From Hyphomicrobiales bacterium (GTDB lineage Bacteria > Pseudomonadota > Alphaproteobacteria > Rhizobiales > JAJFHR01), in NCBI GenBank assembly GCA_021775475.1, contig JAJFHS010000018.1:98494-162493 (forward strand): a stretch of 64,000 bases of DNA, read 5' to 3'. Below the pieces are notes generated by a model. The model was given only the letters and a program-made list of their open reading frames with translations. It was not told the DNA's origin and searched no databases. Both the position numbers and the translations under genes were made by a program. How positions within the stretch are numbered: position 1 is the stretch's first letter; every line of letters begins with the position of its first letter. Shown piece by piece: positions 51,596 to 60,562 of the stretch.

Positions 51596-52185
51596 GAGCC
51601 CGGTTTTCTGGCCAGTGCCACGCATTCCCTGTGTCTGAAGCAATCGGTTGTGTGATCGTTGATCATGCCAACCGCCTGCATGAAAGCATAGACAATTGTC
51701 GGGCCGACAAAAGTGAAGCCGCGCGATTTCAGGTCTTTTGAAATCCGCTGGCTTAATTCAGTTTGTGCTGGAATATCAGAAAAAATTGCAAAATTATTTT
51801 GCAACGGTTCACCGTCGAGAAAACCCCACAGGTAGTTGGAAAACCCCATATCTTCCTGAATGGCCAGGTAGCCACGGGCGTTTTTTACAGTTCCTTCAAT
51901 CTTCAGGCGATTACGGACAATGCCGGTATCCTGCATCAGGGTTTCGATTTTTTCGGGAGTAAATCTGACAATTTTTTCCGGATCGAAACCTTCGAATACT
52001 TCAATGAAGCGGTCGCGTTTGCGCAGGATTGTGATCCACGAAAGCCCGGCCTGAAAACCGTCCAGTATCAGCTTTTCAAACAAAGGCTGATCGTCATAGA
52101 TCGGCACGCCCCATTCTTCGTCATGGTAAGCGACATAAAATTCGTCTTCGCCGGGCCAGGTGCAACGCGTAGTGGCGTCATTCAT
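51592..52185 (-). CDS. tag: DNA-3-methyladenine glycosylase I
   Basis: 197 aa. It removes 3-methyladenine from alkylated DNA. Family signature: RCTWPGEDEFYVAYHDEEWGVPIYDDQPLFEKLILDGFQAGLSWITILRKRD, and GFTFVGPTIVYAFMQAVGMINDHTTDCFRH. Zinc ligands (Cys near the N-terminus, and the His and Cys of DHTTDCFRH) are present. It overlaps ygfZ by 8 bp and the HD gene by 4 bp. Confidence 0.96.
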   Translation of the reverse strand: MNDATTRCTWPGEDEFYVAYHDEEWGVPIYDDQPLFEKLILDGFQAGLSWITILRKRDRFIEVFEGFDPEKIVRFTPEKIETLMQDTGIVRNRLKIEGTVKNARGYLAIQEDMGFSNYLWGFLDGEPLQNNFAIFSDIPAQTELSQRISKDLKSRGFTFVGPTIVYAFMQAVGMINDHTTDCFRHRECVALARKPGS

Positions 52186-53077
52186 TTTTGGGCTCTCCCG
52201 GGAATGTAAAAGTTGCCCAGTCTGGTTTAATCAGCGTTATGGCTGTGCCGTCGACGGTTATCGCCTCTCCCGCCTCAATCGCTGCATCGGCCTTGTCAAG
52301 GCGAAGTGCCGCCAGCGCACCGGTGTCGGTGACGGTTAAAACTTCGCCGATGGGTTTGTCTTGTGCCGTGATTGCCGTACCGGTTGCAAGGGGCAGGCTG
52401 GAGGAGATGGGCAGGATACGTTTGCGTGCGGCTTGTTTATGATGCATGCGCGAGACCACTTCCTGGCCGACATAACATCCCTTGGAAAAATCGACACCGT
52501 TGGTCATATCGAGATTACACTCATGCACAAAGCGCTGGGAGGAGCCGATGTCGTCGTCACTGTCGGCAAGGCCCAGATGAACCCGGTGAGCGGTATAGGC
52601 GCTTTCGTCAACCATGTTACCGGCATTTGGCGAAACGTCAGTGGTGGCAATTATTCGCAAACCGGCTTTCGCTGTTCTGGGATCAACATAGCCGTACCCA
52701 CCCAAAACAGTGCCTGCCTGTTTGTCCTCTAGCAGGTCGTTTGCACCTTCGCCCCAGAGGCAGGTTACCTTGTGATCATCGCTTAAGGCTGTGATGGTGA
52801 CGTCAGCGCGTAACTTGTAAAATGTCAGTCGTTTGGCCAGATCAGCGGCTTGTTGACGGCTGCATTCAAGCCAGTAAGTGCCGGGCTGAGGCTGGTTGAC
52901 AAAAAAATCAAACAGAATTTTTCCCTGTGGTGTCAATAAAGCCGCATAGGCTGCCTTGCCCGGATTGACGGCAGAAATATTGTTGGTAATCAGGCCTTGA
53001 AGAAAGTCCTGTGCGTCACTCCCGGTGATTTCGATGACGCTGCGGTAATTAAGGGTGCAAAAATTGAGGATAGTCAT
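52178..53077 (-). CDS. ygfZ: Folate-binding Fe-S cluster assembly/repair protein YgfZ
   Basis: 299 aa, GcvT-like fold. The diagnostic KGCYVGQEVVSRMHHK motif with its conserved Cys is present, as is the N-terminal ITGSDAQDFLQGLITNNI. YgfZ (IBA57/CAF17 relatives) uses folate to support maturation of certain [4Fe-4S] enzymes. It is first gene of the minus-strand block ygfZ-tag-HD-phosphatase-regulator, divergent from the dihydroorotase. Confidence 0.93.
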   Translation of the reverse strand: MTILNFCTLNYRSVIEITGSDAQDFLQGLITNNISAVNPGKAAYAALLTPQGKILFDFFVNQPQPGTYWLECSRQQAADLAKRLTFYKLRADVTITALSDDHKVTCLWGEGANDLLEDKQAGTVLGGYGYVDPRTAKAGLRIIATTDVSPNAGNMVDESAYTAHRVHLGLADSDDDIGSSQRFVHECNLDMTNGVDFSKGCYVGQEVVSRMHHKQAARKRILPISSSLPLATGTAITAQDKPIGEVLTVTDTGALAALRLDKADAAIEAGEAITVDGTAITLIKPDWATFTFPGEPKNE

Positions 53078-53149
53078 TGCGATTAAACTCTGCCAGTCTA
53101 AAATTGAGTTCTTAACTTAGGCAAACACAATCCGGGAATACACCCTTAT

Positions 53150-54469
53150 ATGTCATCCATGTTCGATCTCATTCTTAAAGGGGGAACCGTTGTCAATCAA
53201 GATGGTATCGGCGCGCGCGATATTGCGGTACGCGACGGCAAGATAGCGGACATCGGATTTTTTGATACCTCACAGTGCGATAAAGTGATTGATGTCACCG
53301 GTCTGCATGTCTTGCCCGGCGTCATCGACACTCAGGTGCATTTTCGTGAACCCGGCGGTGAGCATAAGGAAAACCTTGAAAATGGTGGCCGCGCCGCTGT
53401 TATGGGGGGTGTTACCGCAGTTTTCGAAATGCCCAATACCTCTCCCACCACAACAGATGAAGCAGCACTGGCCGATAAAGTGTCACGGGCGCATCATCGG
53501 ATGTATTGTGATTTTGCCTTCTATATGGGGGGAACACGCGACAATGTTGATGAACTGGCGGATTTTGAGCGTCTGCCGGGATGTTGCGGCATCAAGGTGT
53601 TTGCAGGCTCCTCTACCGGTAATCTACTGGTTGATGATGATGAAAGCCTTGAGCGTATTTTGAGCACGATCAACCGGCGGGCAGCTTTTCATTCCGAAGA
53701 TGAACAAAGGTTGATTGAGCGCATGGACGTGCGCCGCCACAATGATCCTCACAGTCATACCGAGTGGCGCGATAATGAGGCGGCTTTAAAGTGCACGAAG
53801 CGACTGGTAAACCTGGCCTATAAAACTGGTGCAAAAGTGCATATTCTGCATATCTCAACGGCGCAGGAAATTGAATATCTGGGCTGCCACAAACAAGTGG
53901 CAACGGTTGAAATGACGCCGTCTCACCTGACGCTGTTTACGCCAGACGCCTATGATCGCCTGGGAACCTATGCACAGTTAAATCCGCCTATACGGGATTT
54001 AGACAACCAGAAAAAACTGTGGTGGGGCCTCAATGCCGGTATCACCGATGTTCTGGGGTCTGATCATTCACCGCACACGCGCGAAGAAAAAGACCAGCTC
54101 TATCCTAATTCGCCCTCGGGCATGCCCGGAGTTCAGACCCTGGTGCCGGTGATGCTCGATCATGTCAATGCCGGTCGCCTGTCGCTCGAACGTTTTGTCG
54201 ATCTCAGCAGTCATGGTCCGCAGAGAATTTTTGGCATTGCCGGCAAGGGGCGCATAGCGGCGGGGTATGATGCGGATTTTACCATTGTCGACATGAAAGC
54301 TGAACGCGTTATCGAAGAAGACTGGATAGAGAGTACTTGTGGCTGGACACCGCTTGCGGGCAAACACGTCAAAGGCTGGGTGCGCGGCACTGTTATTCGC
54401 GGTCACCGGGTGATGTGGGACGATGAACTGATTGGTGTTGCCGGTGGTGAGGCATTGAAATTTTGGTGA
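53150..54469 (+). CDS. Dihydroorotase-family amidohydrolase (class I)
   Basis: 439 aa. Amidohydrolase fold with VLPGVIDTQVHFREPGGEHKENLENGGRAAVMGGVTAVFEMPNT, later zinc-ligand histidines (AAFHSEDE, KVHILHISTA) and the catalytic Asp in VLGSDHSPHTREEK. The first His of the usual HxH metal motif is Gln here (QVH). The same change occurs in rhizobial proteins annotated as dihydroorotase, as I recall. It may be the working pyrC of the organism or a relative acting on another cyclic imide. Start ATG 53150. Confidence 0.85.
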   Translation: MSSMFDLILKGGTVVNQDGIGARDIAVRDGKIADIGFFDTSQCDKVIDVTGLHVLPGVIDTQVHFREPGGEHKENLENGGRAAVMGGVTAVFEMPNTSPTTTDEAALADKVSRAHHRMYCDFAFYMGGTRDNVDELADFERLPGCCGIKVFAGSSTGNLLVDDDESLERILSTINRRAAFHSEDEQRLIERMDVRRHNDPHSHTEWRDNEAALKCTKRLVNLAYKTGAKVHILHISTAQEIEYLGCHKQVATVEMTPSHLTLFTPDAYDRLGTYAQLNPPIRDLDNQKKLWWGLNAGITDVLGSDHSPHTREEKDQLYPNSPSGMPGVQTLVPVMLDHVNAGRLSLERFVDLSSHGPQRIFGIAGKGRIAAGYDADFTIVDMKAERVIEEDWIESTCGWTPLAGKHVKGWVRGTVIRGHRVMWDDELIGVAGGEALKFW

Positions 54470-54481
54470 GGATTTTCGATC

Positions 54482-55360
54482 ATGGTAACTAAAACCGTCA
54501 TTACCTGCGCTTTAACCGGGGGTATGGAAAATGCCCATATGAACCCGGCCATTCCGGTGACGCCGGCACAAATTGTGCAATCAGCACTTGAGGCTGAACG
54601 TGCCGGGGCGGCCATCGCTCATATTCATGTACGTGATCCCAAAACCGCAAAACCATCGATGGAGTTGTCGCTTTATCGCGACGTTATGGAAGGGTTGAAA
54701 CAAGCCAATTCAAAGCTTGTTATTAATCTCACCACGGGTGCTGGCGCGCGATATGCGCCGGGAGGAGTTGATGATCCGTCAGCACCGGGCGAAGGCACAA
54801 CCTTGACCAGCCCGGAAAACCGCGTGGTTCACATTGAGGAGTTGCAACCGGAAGTCTGTACGCTCGACATCGCCACATTGAATTTTGGCGAATATGTTTT
54901 TATGAACACGCCGGAACATTTGCGCCAGATGGCCAGACGCATTCGAAAAACCGGTACAAAACCCGAACTGGAAGTGTTTGAGCCGGGGCATTTGCGCCTC
55001 GCTCTCAAGATGATTGAAGACGGGTTGATTGACCCTCCGCCAATGTTTCAATTGTGCTTAGGGATACCGTGGGGTGCCCCGGCAACGCCAGAAACGGTTT
55101 TGTATATGAAATCGATGTTGCCGGAAAATACTGCGTGGTCGGGCTTTGGTATTGCGGCAACGCAATTTCCCATGGCAGCCCAGGTGTGTATTGCTGGTGG
55201 TCATGTGCGCGTCGGGCTTGAAGACAATATCTATTTGTCACGCGGGGTGCTGGCGTCAAGCAATGCGGTTCTGGTTGAGCGTGCGGTTACAATCGTCGAG
55301 GCGGTTGGCGGCCACGTTGCCAGCCCTGATGAAGCGCGCGAGATTTTTGATCTGGGTTAG
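54482..55360 (+). CDS. Beta-keto acid cleavage enzyme (BKACE, DUF849)
   Basis: 292 aa TIM-barrel enzyme of the 3-keto-5-aminohexanoate cleavage family. It condenses a beta-keto acid with acetyl-CoA, yielding acetoacetate and a CoA thioester. Visible are the zinc-binding AAIAHIHVRDPKTAKPSMELSLY, the substrate loop VINLTTGAGARY, and HVRVGLEDNIYLSRG with the third metal residue Glu. It starts 12 bp after the dihydroorotase gene, so the two are cotranscribed. The keto-acid substrate is unknown; no carnitine or lysine-fermentation genes lie nearby. Confidence 0.87.
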   Translation: MVTKTVITCALTGGMENAHMNPAIPVTPAQIVQSALEAERAGAAIAHIHVRDPKTAKPSMELSLYRDVMEGLKQANSKLVINLTTGAGARYAPGGVDDPSAPGEGTTLTSPENRVVHIEELQPEVCTLDIATLNFGEYVFMNTPEHLRQMARRIRKTGTKPELEVFEPGHLRLALKMIEDGLIDPPPMFQLCLGIPWGAPATPETVLYMKSMLPENTAWSGFGIAATQFPMAAQVCIAGGHVRVGLEDNIYLSRGVLASSNAVLVERAVTIVEAVGGHVASPDEAREIFDLG

Positions 55361-55620
55361 TGCAGCGTGAATGAACAATCGAAATAACGTAAATCCACCG
55401 GTGACATGATGCCTTTTGAGGCTACTCTTACCGAATGCAGAGGCCCGTCGAGTTCTTGTTGCCAGAAGGTTAAAAACCGGTTCAAGACCGGGAATTCCGG
55501 CTGCATATCCAGTTCCTGCCAGATGTAGCTTTGCAAAACCGTCGGAAAATCCGGTAAATGGTAGAGAATTTCAGCTGTCGTCAGGCGAAATTTTTCAATA
55601 GCCACGCTTTGCTTAATCAT
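55357..55620 (-). CDS. usg: Usg family protein
   Basis: 87 aa. It matches the Usg family (named after a gene upstream of trp in alphaproteobacteria): FRLTTAEILYHLPDFPTVLQSYIWQELDMQPEFPVLNRFLTFWQQELDGPLHSVRVA. Function unknown. No trp genes are in the window. It converges on and overlaps the BKACE stop by 4 bp. RBS aggaggag just upstream is strong. Confidence 0.88.
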   Translation of the reverse strand: MIKQSVAIEKFRLTTAEILYHLPDFPTVLQSYIWQELDMQPEFPVLNRFLTFWQQELDGPLHSVRVASKGIMSPVDLRYFDCSFTLH

Positions 55621-55758
55621 ATCTCCTCCTTTTTGGCTTAAATCATGTCCTTTTTGAAATTTTGACCTGTTGGCATGGTCTCATTGATATCGTTAACAAA
55701 TTATTGCTATCTGCCTTATTAGTATGACGAATTAATCGTGGCTTGGGAAGGCTGAAGG

Positions 55759-56406
55759 ATGATTGAGTGGCAGTTGGTATTAACCGGGATAGTGATTGGC
55801 GTGGCAGTTGCCGCTCCCATTGGCCCGATAAATATCATGTGTATTCAGCGCAGCCTGAAATGCGGCTTCAGTGCCGGATTGTTTACCGGTATGGGGGCTG
55901 TATTGGGGGATGGCATGTTTGCCGCCATTGCCGCATTTTCCCTGACGTCAGTTTCAGGGATATTAATCGGCTACAGTAGCTGGATTGAAATCATTGGCGG
56001 TGTGTTTTTAATTGGATTGGGCCTGCGCACGCTGCTGGGTAAAACCACGCGGGAGCCTGATCGTGAAGGAGCTGGTATTATTGGTAATGCGGCACTGGTG
56101 GGAACAACTTTTTTTATGACCATAACCAACCCGGCGATGGTGCTGGGGTTTGCCGCTTTTTTTGGTAGTGCTGGTGGTTGGGTTGATTTGCCAAATACTT
56201 ACTGGCAGGCTTTGGCGCTGGTGGCGGCGGTTATGGCGGGCAGCTTTTTGTGGTGGCTGTTTCTGGCTGGGATGTTACACAGCTTTCGTCACAGGATCGG
56301 CGATAACGCCATTGCCACCGTCAACCGGATCTCGGGATGTATTTTTGTTTTATTCGGAGCGGTGATTTTATTGCGGGTGATTATTGCAAAATACGATCAA
56401 TGGTGA
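55759..56406 (+). CDS. LysE/RhtB family amino-acid exporter
   Basis: 215 aa, six TM segments. N-terminal GVAVAAPIGPINIMCIQRSLKCGFSAGLFTGMGAVLGDGMFAAIAAF is the family signature. TM4-5 have TFFMTITNPAMVLGFAAFFGSAG. Exports amino acids such as lysine, homoserine or threonine; the substrate is not readable. RBS gaaggctgaagg is good. Its 3' end overlaps the opposite-strand small gene by 26 bp. Confidence 0.88.
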   Translation: MIEWQLVLTGIVIGVAVAAPIGPINIMCIQRSLKCGFSAGLFTGMGAVLGDGMFAAIAAFSLTSVSGILIGYSSWIEIIGGVFLIGLGLRTLLGKTTREPDREGAGIIGNAALVGTTFFMTITNPAMVLGFAAFFGSAGGWVDLPNTYWQALALVAAVMAGSFLWWLFLAGMLHSFRHRIGDNAIATVNRISGCIFVLFGAVILLRVIIAKYDQW

Positions 56407-56641
56407 ATTCACCGTTCTTGATGCGCTGTGACAGACCGTCGGTCATATCGGCAACAGCGTCTTCGCCATACGTCGCAACCATGTCGCTGAGAGCGGTAAA
56501 AATGGCGGCAGACGAGAGCACATCGGGATCGACGCCATCATAAACCGCTTCTTCCCAGGCATCCAGCAGGTAGCGCAGGGCGGCTTGTTTGTCTTTTTTG
56601 ATTTTCTTTTGGTCGGTAATACTGGACAGCTGGCTCGACAT
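56381..56641 (-). CDS. Small conserved alphaproteobacterial protein, unknown function
   Basis: 86 aa from the ATG at 56641 (MSSQLSSITDQKKIKKDKQ). The track start adds 46 poorly supported residues. LLDAWEEAVYDGVDPDVLSSAAIFTALSDMVATYGEDAVADMTDGLSQRIKNGEFTI is acidic and helical and looks like a conserved rhizobial hypothetical. No functional domain is recognised. It runs convergently into the LysE gene. Confidence 0.6.
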   Translation of the reverse strand: MSSQLSSITDQKKIKKDKQAALRYLLDAWEEAVYDGVDPDVLSSAAIFTALSDMVATYGEDAVADMTDGLSQRIKNGEFTIDRILQ

Positions 56642-56814
56642 ACTCACAAACTCACTTAAACTCGTCACACAACATTTACTTAACAGAACATTAATCCGTA
56701 ACGCCGCTGAAATACAGTTTTTTCGATTGGCCGGAAGTAACTTCAAAGTTCTAGCATAAGCCGCTAGCCCATGTGCCAAGAAAATAACAAAAGGTTAACG
56801 GTGGGAAAAATGGC

Positions 56815-57228
56815 CTAATTGGTGGTGTTTTCACGCGATTTGGCAATTTTCGTGGCCAATGCGGCACCCTCTTTGACAAATTTCCTGATCCGGGCGGTAG
56901 CCTTTTTTGTGCAAGCTGGAAAAGCCAGTTGATGACCGCGGTATCCCTGATTGAACTTATCGACAAGAAGCGCGCGGCGCTGAGGCGTTGGTGCTTCGGT
57001 TTCCAGCAGTTCAACCATTTTTTTGCGCCAAAGCTGGCCTTCGTTGGCATTGCAGACTTCACGCAGATGGTGGATAGCGCCCAGAATTTGCGAAAGCCTG
57101 AGCAGATTGCGCTCATAGCTGCGTGAGCTGGGACCTTGATGGCTGGCGGCCTCAACAGCCGGCGCATAGGCGCTTAGTGCAAATGCCAGGCACAAAAAGC
57201 AGATTACTTTTTTGGCAGTTGAAAACAT
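56815..57228 (-). CDS. TIGR02301 family secreted protein
   Basis: 137 aa from the ATG at 57228. Signal peptide MFSTAKKVICFLCLAFALSAYAPAVEAA. The mature part RNLLRLSQILGAIHHLREVCNANEGQLWRKKMVELLETEAPTPQRRALLVDKFNQGYRGHQLAFPACTKKA matches the TIGR02301 family of alphaproteobacterial periplasmic proteins. The two cysteines (EVCNA and PACTK) probably form a disulfide. Function unknown. Confidence 0.8.
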   Translation of the reverse strand: MFSTAKKVICFLCLAFALSAYAPAVEAASHQGPSSRSYERNLLRLSQILGAIHHLREVCNANEGQLWRKKMVELLETEAPTPQRRALLVDKFNQGYRGHQLAFPACTKKATARIRKFVKEGAALATKIAKSRENTTN

Positions 57229-57315
57229 CAGACATATCCGCAGAGAAAAGGTGTTGAGCACACGTTTCTTTTATCGCGCCTGTTCAGGCGGGTCGAGTGC
57301 GATTTGGCAAAAGCC

Positions 57316-58326
57316 TTAATTCTGCTGAATTTTGACGTCGGGCGAAAATGCCTTGATGACGAAAGCAAAGGTAATATCGTAGACGATATCCTGTAGTCCA
57401 TCGGCGCTGTCTTGCTGCACTACCACATTGCCGACGTCGCGGCCCTGATCAATGCGACGGGTATCGAGCGCTGAATTTTGACCGGCAGACCAACTTAATG
57501 TCACGTTTGAAACTTTAAGCTTTTTGCGCTCATTGAGCAGCTTCATGGCGACAGCCTGCTTTTTGCCCCCGGCTTCAAAGACGATGACCCGGGCCATGGG
57601 GCTGATGTCTGTTGGCAATTCACCTGAAAACAGGAACGGCCGTGGCATGGTGTCGTAGCTCTCGTAAGGATTGGTGCCGTAGCGGCGCATGGAGACATTG
57701 TTGGGAATAAGTATTTTGCCCTTTGGAAAACGCTGCTTGAATTTCTCAAACGATTCAACGCGCGACGGGATCAGGGCGAGACTGGTGTTGAGCATGGAAC
57801 CGACGATGGATTTACCGGTAAACTGCTGCCACCAGCTTTCTGTCTGGCGGTCATACATGACGAGATTTGACTTGCGCAACAAGCCGGTGGTGCCGAAATC
57901 GAGCAGCTTGTCACCAACACGGCGGTCAAAGACGACGGACGAATTGCACAGCGGGCAGAAGGTGACAGCAAGCGGTGTGCCGCCAACAGTGTCATTGACG
58001 ATTTCATGCCAGATCAGCACGCGGATGGGATAGGCGCGGGCATCACCGTTGATACTCACAGTGATAACCGGCTCTTTGGCGTTGATGTCTTTAACGTCGG
58101 CCAGGTTGGTAAACTCAGGCTTGTCAATCGACGGGATGCCGTCTTTGGGTGGGCCGCCTGACAGGATTTCCTTGAGGTCAATCGATGATTTGGAAAAATC
58201 AGTCTGCGCCCACCCCATGTTTTTCCAGCGGTCGGGATCGCTGAAAGCCGAAGACGGCTGGCCCCCCAGCCCAAAGAAAATTACAGCGACAAAAACGGCA
58301 AAGGAAAAATGGGTTTTATAAGTCAT
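57316..58326 (-). CDS. DUF3179 domain secreted protein
   Basis: 336 aa from the ATG at 58326 (MTYKTHFSFAVFVAVIFFGLGGQPSSAF, signal peptide). DUF3179 hallmarks: EPVITVSINGDARAYPIRVLIWHEIVNDTVGGTPLAVTFCPLCNSSVVFDRRV, with a CPLC motif that may bind metal or be redox-active, then FGTTGLLRKSNLVMYDRQTESWWQQFTGKSIVG. The catalytic role of the family is not established. It is monocistronic on the minus strand. Confidence 0.88.
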   Translation of the reverse strand: MTYKTHFSFAVFVAVIFFGLGGQPSSAFSDPDRWKNMGWAQTDFSKSSIDLKEILSGGPPKDGIPSIDKPEFTNLADVKDINAKEPVITVSINGDARAYPIRVLIWHEIVNDTVGGTPLAVTFCPLCNSSVVFDRRVGDKLLDFGTTGLLRKSNLVMYDRQTESWWQQFTGKSIVGSMLNTSLALIPSRVESFEKFKQRFPKGKILIPNNVSMRRYGTNPYESYDTMPRPFLFSGELPTDISPMARVIVFEAGGKKQAVAMKLLNERKKLKVSNVTLSWSAGQNSALDTRRIDQGRDVGNVVVQQDSADGLQDIVYDITFAFVIKAFSPDVKIQQN

Positions 58327-58394
58327 GGTTTTAGTTTGCCCGTGATTTTGGCGTAACTCCAATCAATCTCCTGTGAGGGATTTGAGAGGGAGCA

Positions 58395-58856
58395 TCAAAA
58401 GCTGCCTTCAACCCAGCCTTTATAAGCCTTGAGAATTAGATCAGCTGTGCCCTTTGTCATTTGTAATTGCGACAGCTCGGACACCTCAAACCATTGGGCT
58501 TTTGCGGCGTCATCGCCGACTAAAATGTCGCCGTGAGTAAATTGGCCAACAAACATGGCAATGACAAAATGATACTCGATGGCGGTATCATCGCGGCTGA
58601 TAACCTCAACCCAGTCGGCCAGGCCCAGAAAATCCGCACTGAGACCGGTTTCTTCCAAAAGTTCGCGCGCCGCTGCCTGTTGTAATGTTTCGCCGACCTC
58701 CACCAGCCCGCCGGGCAAAGACCACAGGCCTTGTTTGGGTGGTCTTGCTCCTAATACCAGCAACACCCTGTCCTGATCAAAGATGCAGGCACTGGCACCC
58801 AGCAGTGGTGTTTGCGGGTATGATCTTACTTCATTCATTCCCGAGAAGTTCGACAA
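58395..58856 (-). CDS. NUDIX hydrolase
   Basis: 153 aa with an intact Nudix box GX5EX7[33 protein letters not shown]. The fold begins [31 protein letters not shown], typical of ADP-ribose pyrophosphatase or MutT-like housekeeping hydrolases; the substrate cannot be assigned. Two starts are possible (58856, or 58838 at MNEVRSY). Both overlap the end of the upstream dehydrogenase gene, implying translational coupling. Confidence 0.87.
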   Translation of the reverse strand: MSNFSGMNEVRSYPQTPLLGASACIFDQDRVLLVLGARPPKQGLWSLPGGLVEVGETLQQAAARELLEETGLSADFLGLADWVEVISRDDTAIEYHFVIAMFVGQFTHGDILVGDDAAKAQWFEVSELSQLQMTKGTADLILKAYKGWVEGSF

Positions 58857-59694
58857 GCGCCGTCAGGGCTTTATCATTTAGCCCGGCATCTACCCCTTTA
58901 TGAGCAAGATCACTGAAAAGCTGAGGCAGATCTGATGGTGCGCCAACTTCCTTGAAGGTGCTGAGAGCATCGTCAAGTGCAGCGGCATATGTCGTCATTG
59001 TTGCCGGTGGATTATCAAATTTCTTCCCGGGAACAGTATCAGAGAAATACTGGTGATAACTTGGTAATACACCGAGCGACACCGGTATCTGTTGCGCAAA
59101 TGTGTCAAGCGGTATCCCGGCTTTCTTGCAAACCAGTGCGCCAAAAATCATCCCGAACATGAAGCCTTGTCTAGTGGTGAACAGAGCAGCGAATAAAGCA
59201 GCTAGCATTCCAGCTTTGGTACCTACATGAGTTGATTTTCCGCCCAAGATTTTTATGGCCGATTGCCATTTTTCCCAAACTTCGGGCGCTCCGACAATTG
59301 TAAGTACAGTTTCGGGTTTGCCTATTGCCGTTGGGTAGGCGTTGATGATTCCTATGAGCCAGTCGGCATTGTTTTTCGATAGCAAGCTGGCCAACGCCTC
59401 CGCTTCATTCGCCCCTCCGGTGCTGAGTTCGATAACAGTCTTCCCACTCAAGTAAGAAGCATTTTCTGTCAAGAGTTCCATAGTATGATGATGTGAGGTA
59501 ATACAGGTGATGACTGCGGGACTTGCAGCCATTGCTTGCGCAACCGTATTGGCCACTGTTGCACCGGCGGATGCCAGTGGTTCCGTCTTTTCAATAGAGC
59601 GGTTCCATACAGTCACTGAGTATCCATTTGATAAAAGTGTTTGGGCGAGTGCGCTCCCCATGGCGCCAAGGCCAATTATCGATATGTCAGACAT
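58831..59694 (-). CDS. NAD(P)-dependent dehydrogenase, 6PGDH/imine-reductase-like
   Basis: 287 aa from the ATG at 59694 ([33 protein letters not shown]), preceded by AAAGGGAATAG. The track start adds 76 residues of non-family sequence. The Rossmann fold GLGAMG and the NADP-type WNRS after beta2 are clear. The helical C-terminal domain ([30 protein letters not shown]) resembles imine reductases and related beta-hydroxyacid dehydrogenases, without the Lys of classical HIBADH. Substrate unknown. Confidence 0.82.
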   Translation of the reverse strand: MSDISIIGLGAMGSALAQTLLSNGYSVTVWNRSIEKTEPLASAGATVANTVAQAMAASPAVITCITSHHHTMELLTENASYLSGKTVIELSTGGANEAEALASLLSKNNADWLIGIINAYPTAIGKPETVLTIVGAPEVWEKWQSAIKILGGKSTHVGTKAGMLAALFAALFTTRQGFMFGMIFGALVCKKAGIPLDTFAQQIPVSLGVLPSYHQYFSDTVPGKKFDNPPATMTTYAAALDDALSTFKEVGAPSDLPQLFSDLAHKGVDAGLNDKALTALVELLGNE

Positions 59695-59977
59695 TCTATT
59701 CCCTTTGTTTGTCGTTGGATTAATCCTCCTGGATAAGTTGTCAAAAAGAGTAGTCGGATGCACGATAGGTAACAACCTGAATTTCCGGGAAAGTTGCCAA
59801 ATTAATCTCTTTATGCGGTGATTGGCGAGTTTCACCCGCTGCCCATGCACGGTGTCGACTTTCCGGCTCGGGTGGCATTCTATAATGCCTTTGCTCATCA
59901 AAACTTTCTGCTGATGATTCATTGACCTGCAACATGATTTGGTCCTTGCCGTTCATGGTTTTACAAGAGGTTCGCAG

Positions 59978-60528
59978 TTGAAGAAAATTACACTGAATGT
60001 CGTCAATGAATATGATCGGCTAACCGATGTAGTGGTGGGAACTGCACATGGGTATCATCGCGATGCTGAACGCGTTGAGGTTGTTAATGAAACCCAGAAA
60101 AATACTTTTGTCTCAGGTGTCTATCCGACTGAAGTGTCTCTCATTCCAGAGTTTAACTCGTTCAAACACGCACTGAGAGAAAATGGTGTCCATGTGTATG
60201 AGCCAAGGCTTGCACCTGAAACAGTTCAGGACCAGACCTGCCCGCGTGATATCGGGTTTGTTATTGGCGATGTTCTGGTCATTGCCGCCATGCATGATCA
60301 CAGCCGAAAAGAGGAATTCACAGGTATTTCACATCTGCTTGAGCTTTGGCCACCAATATTCTATCCATCAAGCCCGATACACTCATCGCCAGATCAGCGC
60401 CTGAATGCTCAAGAGTAAACCAGGAATTGAGAAAATCGGGATACCGGGTGATTGAAGTTCAGTTTGACCTTGTCCCCAGCACCGGAGGGTCGTTTCGATG
60501 TGCGACAATGCCGGTGAGAAGAATTTAG
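59978..60528 (+). pseudogene. Broken amidinotransferase/dimethylarginine-dimethylaminohydrolase-like gene
   Basis: The N-terminal frame (TTG at 59978, AAGAGG upstream) reads KKITLNVVNEYDRLTDVVVGTAHGY... and DQTCPRDIGFVIGDVLVIAAM, typical of the guanidino-modifying (GME) fold. After about 120 codons the frame shifts. The +1 frame (about 60346-60528) continues with the authentic C-terminus: DTLIA, GYRVIEVQFD and GGSFRCATMPVRR with the catalytic Cys. The middle of the protein, including the catalytic His region, is missing. An internal deletion with a frameshift explains this. Confidence 0.75.
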
Positions 60529-60562
60529 ATAAATCACAGCCTGGGCAGAGATAATCAAAAGC

